Shown: one piece after another, positions 53,652-61,370 of the stretch
Position numbering within the stretch: the first letter of the stretch is position 1
Layout: the number at the start of each line of letters is the position of its first letter
Origin: Chitinophaga sp. YR627
GTDB taxonomy: Bacteria > Bacteroidota > Bacteroidia > Chitinophagales > Chitinophagaceae
Direction of reading: 5' to 3'
DNA length: 64,000 nucleotides
Assembly (NCBI RefSeq): GCF_900114995.1
Contig: NZ_FOUX01000004.1
Location: forward strand, 248,001-312,000
Notes under the pieces: generated by a model
Told to the model about the DNA's origin: nothing
The model's database searches: none
What the model saw: only the letters and a program-made list of their open reading frames with translations
Position numbers and translations under genes: made by a program

Positions 53652-54998
53652 ATGCAAAACTACTTAATCCGCAATATATCAGTGGTCAACGAAGGGACCA
53701 CCACTGTTCAGGACGTGTATATACAGGATGGACGTATCGCTAAGATAGCTCCGCAGATCACTGTCAGCGGTCAGTATACCGAGATCAACGGCGAAGGTAA
53801 ACACCTCCTGCCCGGTGTGATCGATGACCAGGTACATTTCCGCGAACCAGGTCTTACGCACAAAGCAACCATCTATACGGAAGCACGCGCGGCTGTTGCC
53901 GGTGGTACCACCACTTTCATGGAAATGCCGAATACCAATCCGGCTGCACTTACACAGGACATACTGGAAGATAAATACAAAATAGCCGCACAGCATTCCC
54001 TGGCGAACTACTCTTTCTTCATGGGCGTTTCCAATGATAACGTAGATGAAGTACTGAGAACCAACGAGCGGAAGAATGACATCTGTGGTGTTAAAATATT
54101 CATGGGTTCTTCTACCGGCAACATGCTCGTAGACAACTACATCACCCTGGAACGCATCTTCTCCGGTAGTGAACTGCTGATCGCAACGCACTGTGAAGAC
54201 GAGAAGATCGTGAAAGCCAACATGGAGAAATACAAACAGGAAATAGGTGCTGAGAATCTCACCGCAGAATATCACCCTATCATCCGTAATGAGGAAGCCT
54301 GTTTTGAATCTTCCCTGACAGCGATCCAGTTTGCTAAAAAATTCAACTCAAGACTGCATATCCTGCATATCACCACCGAGCGTGAATTACAGCTGTTCAG
54401 CAATATGCTGCCACTGGCAGAAAAACGTATCACGTCAGAAGTATGTGTACATCACCTGCACTTCTCCGCTGATGATTATGCCAAATACGGCAACCTGATC
54501 AAATGTAATCCTGCTATCAAAGCCGTACACAATAAACAGGCACTCTGGAAAGGACTGCTGGACGACAGACTGGATATCATTGCGACCGACCACGCGCCTC
54601 ATACCTGGGAAGAAAAACACCAGCCTTATCTGCAGGCGCCATCAGGCGTACCATTGGTACAACATAGCTTACTGCTGATGCTGGAACATGTTTCCCTGGG
54701 CAATATCACCCTGGAAAAACTAGTGGAAAAGATGTGTCACGCACCGGCTATCTGTTTCCAGATCAAGGAAAGAGGTTATCTGCGTGAAGGCTACCATGCT
54801 GACTGTGTGATCGTAGATCTGCAACAGGCAACCATGGTAGATAAAAAGAACGTCTACTACAAATGTGGCTGGTCCCCGTTTGAAGAACATACCTTCCCGG
54901 CAGCTGTGACCCATACATTTGTAAGTGGCCACCTGGCGTATGAGAACGGTCAGTTCAACGAATCAGTAACAGGACAAAGATTACAGTTCAGTCGCTAG
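53652..54998 (+). CDS. pyrC: Dihydroorotase, metal site variant
   Basis: A 448-residue amidohydrolase that closes carbamoyl-aspartate to dihydroorotate in pyrimidine synthesis. The first metal motif reads IDDQVHFREPG (57-67), where class I enzymes have DxHxH: the first His is Gln60. The remaining ligands are seen: Lys in GVKIFMG, THCED, LHILHIT and TDHAPHTWEE. I believe the DDQVHFREPG form recurs in other Bacteroidota, so it probably is functional. It has its own promoter element after porT and a terminator at 55013-55062. Confidence 0.9.
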   Translation: MQNYLIRNISVVNEGTTTVQDVYIQDGRIAKIAPQITVSGQYTEINGEGKHLLPGVIDDQVHFREPGLTHKATIYTEARAAVAGGTTTFMEMPNTNPAALTQDILEDKYKIAAQHSLANYSFFMGVSNDNVDEVLRTNERKNDICGVKIFMGSSTGNMLVDNYITLERIFSGSELLIATHCEDEKIVKANMEKYKQEIGAENLTAEYHPIIRNEEACFESSLTAIQFAKKFNSRLHILHITTERELQLFSNMLPLAEKRITSEVCVHHLHFSADDYAKYGNLIKCNPAIKAVHNKQALWKGLLDDRLDIIATDHAPHTWEEKHQPYLQAPSGVPLVQHSLLLMLEHVSLGNITLEKLVEKMCHAPAICFQIKERGYLREGYHADCVIVDLQQATMVDKKNVYYKCGWSPFEEHTFPAAVTHTFVSGHLAYENGQFNESVTGQRLQFSR

Positions 54999-55012
54999 TG
55001 CTGCGCAACATA

Positions 55013-55062
55013 AAAAAGGAAATGCTCTTATCTGCTGACAGATAGGAGCATTCCCTTTTATT
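55013..55062 (+). terminator. Terminator after pyrC
   Basis: AAAAGG(a)AATGCTC(t)TATCTG / CAGATAgGAGCATTcCCTTTT, about 18 paired bases with two mismatches, loop CTGA, T-rich after it. Confidence 0.8.
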
Positions 55063-55178
55063 GCCTTTATATTTATGGAAATACGCATGTTCTGCATCTC
55101 TGATATTAATCGGAACGATGCGCGCATGATACGAACGTTTCTTTCGATTATACGTATATTCACTAAAAATACCTGTGC

Positions 55179-56510
55179 ATGGAACTGGACAAAACCACCT
55201 ACTATGATCTCTCTATCTTTAACCGTGACGAAGAGTATTCGTTGTTTCATAAACTGGACTTTACCACGACCACAGGTGGAAGGGATTACTTACGGCATCT
55301 GTATAGTACGCCGCTGAAAGATATTGCGTCCATCGAAGACAGACAGCACACATTACAGTTCATTCTCCAACAGGAAGACAGCTGGCCGGCTGATATCATC
55401 AGCAACGGTACGATCGTGGTGATGGAGAACTACCTGGAAGCACAGATCGAACCGATCTCCAATCCTTCAGGTATAGGTTTGATGGTAAGCTCCCTGTTAA
55501 CAAAAACCATCTTTTCTCCGGACTATAGCTTTATTAAATTCTCTTTCACCCAGCTGCTTAATCTGCTGAAAGGTTTCCGTCAGCTGGAAAAGAATTTCAA
55601 TAGCGAGCAGACGCCTAAGATACTGAAACTGTTGCTGGACAGGGCACATACCTTACTCTATCAGCCTGAATTCAATGACATTATTGCGGCCAGTGAAGCA
55701 GGTCCTGTTTCCTTTGTAAATATCCTGCGTCATGACCACTACATCCGTAAGAAACAGCGTAAGCATATTTCCGAATTGCTGGATATTTACCGCAAACTGG
55801 ATGCTTATTATGCGATGGCGAAAGCGGTAAGACATTTCAATTTACAGTTCCCCACTTTTGAAGATACACCTCATCCATTTGTACAACTGGACGGCCTGTA
55901 TCATATCATTCTGCCCAAACCGGTAGCGTATGATATCACCATGAAGCCACAGTCACACTTCCTGTTCCTCACAGGTGCAAACATGGCGGGTAAAACAACC
56001 TTTATCAAAGCGGTGGGCGTTGCAGTATTCCTGGCGCATATTGGTATGGGCGTACCAGCAAAGAGCATGAAACTGAGCTTCTTTAATGGTATTTTCAGTA
56101 ACATCCAGGTGCAGGATAATATCTTCAAAGGAGAAAGCTATTTCTTCAACGAAGTACAGCGTATTAAAAACACTATCATCAAAATCAACGATAGCAAAAA
56201 ATGGCTGGTGCTGATCGATGAGATGTTCAAGGGAACGAATGTGGAAGATGCGAAGAATTGTTCACTGGCGGTAGTGAATGGATTGCTGAAGAGTACGAAT
56301 TGTCTGTTTATCTTATCTACGCATTTGTATGAGATCGCTGATGAATTACAAACAGCGGAGAATATACGATTTAAGTATTTTGAGTCACAGGTGATAGATG
56401 ACAATCTGTATTTTACTTATCAGCTGAAAGATGGAGTGGCGAAAGAGAAGATCGGGTATCTGATATTGAAGAGGGAAAAGGTACTGGACCTTTTGAGTCA
56501 GATAAAATAA
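55179..56510 (+). CDS. MutS-like ATPase without the mismatch-recognition domains
   Basis: A 443-residue protein with a helical MutS-core-like segment (about 60-240) and a C-terminal MutS ATPase domain: GANMAGKTTFIKAVG near 267-281, NEVQRIKNTI, Walker B VLIDEMFKGTN and STHLYE. The N-terminal mismatch-binding and connector domains are missing, as in other MutS paralogues of unknown role. It may act on DNA structures rather than mismatches. Its 3' end faces a strong bidirectional hairpin. Confidence 0.88.
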   Translation: MELDKTTYYDLSIFNRDEEYSLFHKLDFTTTTGGRDYLRHLYSTPLKDIASIEDRQHTLQFILQQEDSWPADIISNGTIVVMENYLEAQIEPISNPSGIGLMVSSLLTKTIFSPDYSFIKFSFTQLLNLLKGFRQLEKNFNSEQTPKILKLLLDRAHTLLYQPEFNDIIAASEAGPVSFVNILRHDHYIRKKQRKHISELLDIYRKLDAYYAMAKAVRHFNLQFPTFEDTPHPFVQLDGLYHIILPKPVAYDITMKPQSHFLFLTGANMAGKTTFIKAVGVAVFLAHIGMGVPAKSMKLSFFNGIFSNIQVQDNIFKGESYFFNEVQRIKNTIIKINDSKKWLVLIDEMFKGTNVEDAKNCSLAVVNGLLKSTNCLFILSTHLYEIADELQTAENIRFKYFESQVIDDNLYFTYQLKDGVAKEKIGYLILKREKVLDLLSQIK

Positions 56511-56532
56511 GTCTGCAATCGTTATGTATATT

Positions 56533-56580
56533 AAACACAAGAGCCGCCGGAATGTAAAACTTCTGGCGGATCTTGTGTTT
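56533..56580. terminator. Bidirectional terminator
   Basis: AAACACAAGA(g)CCGCC(g)GAA / TTC(t)GGCGG(a)TCTTGTGTTT, a long stem with three mismatches, separating the MutS-like gene and the convergent secreted-protein gene. Confidence 0.75.
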
Positions 56581-56597
56581 AATATCTATTGCAATAA

Positions 56598-57230
56598 TTA
56601 TTGTTGCGGTATCAGGTATTTTCCTTTCCAGCGGAATCGCTGATTATCCAGAATGAAATAATTACTGATATCATCATTATTCAAAACAGTCAGTGCAATG
56701 CATTGCTGACCATTAGGAATACTGATCCATTCCGATGACATACCATTTTCAAAACCTACCTTCACACGGTGTATCTTTCCAATTTTTTCGTTGTACATCT
56801 CCATCGCTGGAAGACACTTGATGCTATCTTCATTTACTGAGATAATAACATCCTGCAGTAATTTCTTTTCCTGATTTTCCACGAGAGCAATCACTGAACC
56901 ATTGGCGAAATGCCGTCCTTCTTCCGCACTTAATATCACAGGGATATTGTTTTTCTGTAAAGTACTTTTCAATGTTAAAATCCCCCTTGATAAAGTCCAA
57001 TTACCAGTGCAATGCCTATGGGAAAAACATATGCCGGTACTGTAGGAAAATGTACCATCGTTCATTAATAACAGGCCGACATATCCGTATCCACCCGCGT
57101 CAGACCAATGAAATTTCCTGAAAGCACCCTGATCCCGTTCCTCTTTTGAAACCTTTATTTGCCTGAGTGTCTGGCATTTCGCATGTAATGCCAGCGAAGT
57201 AAGAAATGTAATAAAGAAAAATATTCTCAT
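56598..57230 (-). CDS. Secreted protein of unknown function
   Basis: A 210-residue protein: signal peptide (MRIFFFITFLTSLALHAKCQ), then a mainly beta-type mature part, with GYGYVGLLLMNDGTFSYS and GNWTLSRGILTLKS, resembling the opening of a lipocalin-like domain. The start is ATG 57230, where the signal begins. A frame reaching 57314 adds a non-hydrophobic stretch. No family recognised; it is a minus-strand gene in a plus-strand stretch. Confidence 0.65.
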   Translation of the reverse strand: MRIFFFITFLTSLALHAKCQTLRQIKVSKEERDQGAFRKFHWSDAGGYGYVGLLLMNDGTFSYSTGICFSHRHCTGNWTLSRGILTLKSTLQKNNIPVILSAEEGRHFANGSVIALVENQEKKLLQDVIISVNEDSIKCLPAMEMYNEKIGKIHRVKVGFENGMSSEWISIPNGQQCIALTVLNNDDISNYFILDNQRFRWKGKYLIPQQ

Positions 57231-57403
57231 GTTATATTTTAATCGTCTCCTCCGGTGAATGTGCCAGACGACTATTCCCCCAAATATTTTATGACAGCCA
57301 ACAATGCTGAACAAATTAATACAAAAAGAACAGAAATGAACAAGCGAAAAACAATCACCTCACCTTACATTCGCCTCGTTATTCACACTATCATTTTTCA
57401 TCC

Positions 57404-58948
57404 ATGATTGTTAAAACCATCGGCAGCGCCGTACAAGGCGTAGAAGCCATTTCCATTGTTATTGAAGTGGACGTATCTCCCAAAGGTACACAGTTCCACA
57501 TCGTTGGTTTACCTGACAGCGCCGTCAAAGAAAGCGAACAACGTATCGAATCCGCTATTACAAATATCGGCTTCCGCTTTCCACGTTTCCGGACGGTAGT
57601 CAACATGGCGCCTGCCAATATACGCAAAGCTGGTTCCGCCTACGATCTTCCTATCGCCCTGGGATTACTCGCTGCTTCCGAACAGATAGACAGCACTGCA
57701 TTATCACAATTCACTATCATGGGCGAGCTCTCCCTGGACGGTACTGTACAACCCATACGCGGCGCTTTACCTATTGCCATTCAGGCGCGTAAGGAAGGTT
57801 TCAAAGGACTGATCGTACCGGCATCCAATGCAAGAGAAGCTGCCATGGTGAATAACCTGGAAGTATATGGCGTTACACATTTGCGGGAAGTGATCGACTT
57901 CTTACTGGCGCCATCTACGCTGCAACCTGTATATGTAGATACCAGGGCTGAATTCGCCAATGCAAATCATCAGTTTGATGTTGATTTCAATGATGTAAAA
58001 GGACAATATACGATCAAACGTGCGCTGGAAGTAGCAGCAGCCGGCGGACACAATGCGCTGCTCATAGGGCCTCCCGGCGCAGGAAAAACAATGCTGGCCA
58101 GACGCCTTTCGACCATACTGCCGCCACTTAGTCTGCATGAAGCGCTTGAAACCACTAAAATACATTCTGTTGCAGGAAAATTACCAGCCGACACTTCGCT
58201 TGTTACGCAAAGACCTTTCCGCTCACCACATCATACCATCAGCCATACTGCGCTGATCGGTGGTGGTAGCATCCCTCAGCCTGGAGAAATATCTCTGGCA
58301 CATAACGGGATATTATTCCTGGATGAACTGCCTGAGTTCAGCAGACAGGCACTGGAAGTCATGCGGCAGCCACTGGAAGAAAGAAGAGTTTCTATTGCCC
58401 GTGCAAAATTATCCGTAGAATTCCCAGCCAGCTTTACCTTGCTGGCATCTATGAATCCATGCCCCTGTGGCTTCTTCAATCATCCGGTAAAAGCGTGTAC
58501 CTGTCTGCCGGGATCTGTACAACGCTATCTGAACAGGGTATCAGGCCCTTTAATGGACAGAATAGACCTGCACATAGAAGTTACGCCCGTTCCGGTTGAA
58601 TCCCTGCTGGACCACACCTATGGGGAGTCCAGCAAGGATATCAGGGAACGTGTAATAATGGCAAGAGAAATACAAACAGCCCGGTTTAACGGCTACAGGG
58701 GTATTTACTGCAATGCACAGATGAACAGTCAGCTGCTGAGAAAAGTCTGTCGCCTGAATAGCGAAGGTGAAGACCTTCTGAAGAATGCAATGCAAAAACT
58801 CAAGTTGTCGGCACGGGCATATGATCGCATTCTCAAAGTAAGCCGTACAGCGGCTGACCTGGAAGGGAGCGAGCATATTCAAACAGAGCACCTGGCAGAG
58901 GCGATCCATTGCAGAAGCCTCGATCGGCAGGATTGGTGGGATAAATAG
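57404..58948 (+). CDS. YifB/ComM-family Mg-chelatase-like AAA ATPase
   Basis: A 514-residue protein. The N-terminal Lon-like ChlI_N domain (about 1-130) carries DVSPKGTQFHIVGLPDSAVKESEQRI; the AAA part has GPPGAGKTMLARRLSTILP near 220 and LAHNGILFLDELPEF; NPCPCGFFNH and CTCLPGSV form a Cys cluster. ComM helps branch migration in natural transformation. The last 97 bp of the gene lie within a segment duplicated at 61131-61259. Confidence 0.93.
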   Translation: MIVKTIGSAVQGVEAISIVIEVDVSPKGTQFHIVGLPDSAVKESEQRIESAITNIGFRFPRFRTVVNMAPANIRKAGSAYDLPIALGLLAASEQIDSTALSQFTIMGELSLDGTVQPIRGALPIAIQARKEGFKGLIVPASNAREAAMVNNLEVYGVTHLREVIDFLLAPSTLQPVYVDTRAEFANANHQFDVDFNDVKGQYTIKRALEVAAAGGHNALLIGPPGAGKTMLARRLSTILPPLSLHEALETTKIHSVAGKLPADTSLVTQRPFRSPHHTISHTALIGGGSIPQPGEISLAHNGILFLDELPEFSRQALEVMRQPLEERRVSIARAKLSVEFPASFTLLASMNPCPCGFFNHPVKACTCLPGSVQRYLNRVSGPLMDRIDLHIEVTPVPVESLLDHTYGESSKDIRERVIMAREIQTARFNGYRGIYCNAQMNSQLLRKVCRLNSEGEDLLKNAMQKLKLSARAYDRILKVSRTAADLEGSEHIQTEHLAEAIHCRSLDRQDWWDK

Positions 58949-58980
58949 TGTAGCGCTTCTAAAGTGGTAGCATGACGTTA
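58851..58980 (+). repeat. Duplicated tail of the comM-like gene, copy A
   Basis: 130 bp covering the last codons of the comM-like gene and 32 bp beyond its stop. It matches 61131-61259 at all but six positions (about 95 percent). At 58981 the sequence jumps directly into EF-G-like sequence (see 58981-59296). Confidence 0.9.
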
Positions 58981-59296
58981 TTCTATTTCCACGGTAGGAT
59001 CTTCCATTTACAACTCAGCCAGCACTTCACTCATTTTCTCGTCATCCCTTTTGCTGGTCGCCTCAATAGCAACCCTGACTTTAGGTGTCGGGAATTCGAT
59101 GGGTTTCACCTGCTTAACGGGTTGTTTGTCGGCTGACAGTGTGTGATTGGTGAGCGTAGTTTTCAGTTTCAGCATACAGCCAATATCTCCGGCACGTAAT
59201 ATCTCTACCGGATGACGGTTACGGCCATCCGTAATGAACAGCTGATTGAGGCGTTCGGTAGTATTGCCCCTTTTCGCTGTGTAATTCGACACCTGC
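58981..59296 (-). pseudogene. Internal fragment of the EF-G-like gene
   Basis: A 316-bp copy of 62205-62519, the middle of the EF-G-like gene. It is more divergent than copy A (roughly 85 percent by eye) and carries an extra C (CCCCTTTTCG instead of CCCTTTTCG) that shifts the frame, so a 94-residue open frame in it has no start homologous to the parent. It lacks both gene ends. It shares the junction with copy A at 58980/58981. Confidence 0.88.
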
Positions 59297-59406
59297 CCTG
59301 AAAACGGACAGAAAAAACGTGACCGCTAGTTAAGAACGTTACTGTATTGCTAAAGGTTCATGCTTCAGGTGCATTCCAGTTGTTATACTGCGATTTTTAA
59401 ACATAA

Positions 59407-59435
59407 AGTGCACACCAGTATTTCTGGTGTGCACT
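59407..59435 (-). terminator. Terminator after the metallo-hydrolase gene
   Basis: A perfect 12-bp stem AGTGCACACCAG / CTGGTGTGCACT with loop TATTT, then T-rich on the minus strand. Confidence 0.85.
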
Positions 59436-59456
59436 GAAATACAACGGTTACAAAGC

Positions 59457-60317
59457 TTATATATATTGCTTAGGAACAAATTGAAAACCAGAACCTTGTA
59501 CTTTAACATAGGTCAGACATGGGAATTCAAAATGGGGACCGGCCAATAACAACCGTTCTTCTGCGGCTTTGCTCAACGTATCCCTTCGTGTTTTTACAGC
59601 CAGGTCATGGTCAGCATCGGTAGCAAAACCAACCTCAGGATATATCAGCTGAATAGCAGGCAAATTCAATATATCCGCACAGAATAGTAGTTTTTCCTCA
59701 GAAGTAGTTAGAAGAAAACCTGTTTGCCCCATCGTGTGTCCCGGCAGTGGTACTGAAGTAATTCCCGGTACGATCTCTTTGCCATCATCAACCAGCATCT
59801 CATATGGTGCCAATGCCTCGCGGGCATCTTCAGTATTGGTTTTTTCCTGCTCGCTTAATTGCGGGTTATTGAACCAATAATCGTATTCAGTTTGAGATAA
59901 CCAGACTTTGGCATTAGGAAATGCTCTCTTTTTTTCCGGATCAAGTAGACCGTAGAAGTGGTCACCATGTAAGTGGGTTATCAATATGATACCGATATCT
60001 TCTGGTTTTTTTCCGATAAAGGCCAATGCCTCTGTTAATCTTCCCGTCAGGTGCGGAGCCATTTTAGTGCCCATACCGGTATCGATCAATACAGGCTCAT
60101 GTTCTTCTGATTCGATCAAGAAAACACTGGTTGTAAGAATTAGGCTTTCAGGTCTGAAGGCTTCAATTAAAGACGATCGAACACCTTCTTCCGGTAACTT
60201 TGTAAAAAATTCTTCTCCCGCATTAAAATGACTGTCTGAGAGTACCGTCACTTTTCTGTTCCCAATTGTCCATTGTAATGTGCCTGGCAGTAGTGGAGTT
60301 TGTTTAATAACTGTCAT
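59457..60317 (-). CDS. MBL-fold metallo-hydrolase
   Basis: A 286-residue metallo-beta-lactamase-fold protein. THLHGDHFYG is the HxHxDH motif, and LPGHTMGQ gives the next His. Lactonase- and esterase-like members share this layout, but the substrate is unknown. I start at 60317 (MTVIKQTPLL); a frame to 60374 would leave only 32 bp before the divergent regulator. The gene sits in the insertion bounded by duplications and is divergent from an HxlR regulator, a common regulator-enzyme pairing. Confidence 0.85.
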   Translation of the reverse strand: MTVIKQTPLLPGTLQWTIGNRKVTVLSDSHFNAGEEFFTKLPEEGVRSSLIEAFRPESLILTTSVFLIESEEHEPVLIDTGMGTKMAPHLTGRLTEALAFIGKKPEDIGIILITHLHGDHFYGLLDPEKKRAFPNAKVWLSQTEYDYWFNNPQLSEQEKTNTEDAREALAPYEMLVDDGKEIVPGITSVPLPGHTMGQTGFLLTTSEEKLLFCADILNLPAIQLIYPEVGFATDADHDLAVKTRRDTLSKAAEERLLLAGPHFEFPCLTYVKVQGSGFQFVPKQYI

Positions 60318-60371
60318 GATTTCTTGTATTTTTGGTAAAGCTATCAGGAATGCCATAGATTTGAAATACGG

Positions 60372-60383
60372 CACTTTTTAGTG
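60372..60383. promoter_or_regulatory. Palindrome in the divergent MBL-HxlR spacer
   Basis: CACT-TTTT-AGTG in the 89 bp between the divergent starts, a plausible operator for the HxlR regulator. Confidence 0.3.
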
Positions 60384-60406
60384 TATTACTTACCCAAAGG
60401 TGAAAT

Positions 60407-60832
60407 ATGGAGCTGGAACCATCAGGCGCAGAAAACAAATTGTCAATCTTAAGTCAAATCAAAAATCTTGGTTATGAGAGGATCGTGGTTGATAAAGATT
60501 GTGTCCTCCACGAGGCACTGATGCTGCTCGCTGACAAGTGGACTCTTCCTGTATTACTATCTTTAATGCAGGGGCCAAAGCGTACCAGCAACCTGCTAAG
60601 AGAGGTCAATCCTGTTTCACCAAAAATGCTGGTGCAAACGCTCAAAAAGCTGGAAGACGCGGAGTTGATCCAGCGAAAGGTTTACCCGGTAGTTCCTCCA
60701 ATGGTTGAATACAGTCTCACAGAAACCGGATTGGGCCTCAATCAGGCACTATCAGAACTTTTTGAATGGTCGATCAAGAGAGCATCAAAGAAGAAGGAAA
60801 CCGCTGCTATGGCATCTCCCGATAAAGGTTGA
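60407..60832 (+). CDS. HxlR-family transcriptional regulator
   Basis: A 141-residue winged-helix protein: DCVLHEALMLLADKWTLPVLLSLMQGPKRTSNLLREVNPVSPKM then TLKKLEDAELIQRKVYPVVPPMVEYSLTETG, the classic HxlR sequence with a Cys near residue 29 that is redox-sensitive in relatives. It has about 25 extra residues before the core. It is divergent from the MBL-hydrolase gene it probably controls. Confidence 0.92.
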   Translation: MELEPSGAENKLSILSQIKNLGYERIVVDKDCVLHEALMLLADKWTLPVLLSLMQGPKRTSNLLREVNPVSPKMLVQTLKKLEDAELIQRKVYPVVPPMVEYSLTETGLGLNQALSELFEWSIKRASKKKETAAMASPDKG

Positions 60833-60896
60833 TCAAAATACCGAGTTGGGGTCGCGAATTCGGATTGAGACCATCCATTGTACTATCGCAACAATT

Positions 60897-61130
60897 TTAC
60901 TTTCCAGACCAAATGCTCGTATCAATCTTAAATGGGAAATATTCCAAAAATTTTATAATTGCTGGGTAATACCTGACGTTTGGTTTCGAGCGGTTGTTTT
61001 CCCAATACATCAAGGTATCTTCACATACGCCAATCAATGCTGCAACTTCTTTCTGTTACATCTTCGTTTCCAATCTCTTGTTTCTAATTTTTTCTCCAAT
61101 TGTCGAAGGCACATTTAAGTACTTATTACC
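60897..61130 (-). pseudogene. Broken XRE-type helix-turn-helix regulator
   Basis: Minus-strand frame reading STIGEKIRNKRLETKM, stop, QKEVAALIGVCEDTLMYWEN, then NRSKPNVRYYPAIIKFLEYF to a TAA at 60897. This is an XRE-like DNA-binding domain. The stop codon TAA (61056-61058) sits where a Leu codon (TTA) is expected, so one substitution. The 5' end is cut exactly at the copy A' boundary (61131). It is therefore a remnant. Confidence 0.75.
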
Positions 61131-61259
61131 CGGCTGACATGGAAGGCAGCGAGCATATTCAAACAGAACACCTGGCAGAGGCGATCCATTGCAGAAGCCT
61201 CGATCGACAGGATTGGTGGATAAATAGTGTAGCGCTTCTAAAGTGGCAGCATGACGTTA
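61131..61259 (+). repeat. Duplicated comM tail, copy A'
   Basis: 129 bp matching 58851-58980 with five substitutions and a 1-bp deletion. It ends in GACGTTA, after which the two copies diverge. It lies 112 bp before the end of the EF-G-like gene; the original gene order was probably comM followed by EF-G. Confidence 0.9.
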
Positions 61260-61370
61260 AACAATAACAATGGAAGCACATGCAGGACCAATTGCAAGCC
61301 TTAGCGGGCAACCGTAGTATTTAGATGCAGGGACCGATTACAGATAGATAACCGAAATCGTGTGGTATCT

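Noticed and set aside
59008..59292. A stand-alone 94-residue EF-G-like gene
   Set aside because: It is the frameshifted internal fragment of the EF-G-like gene; both gene ends are missing.
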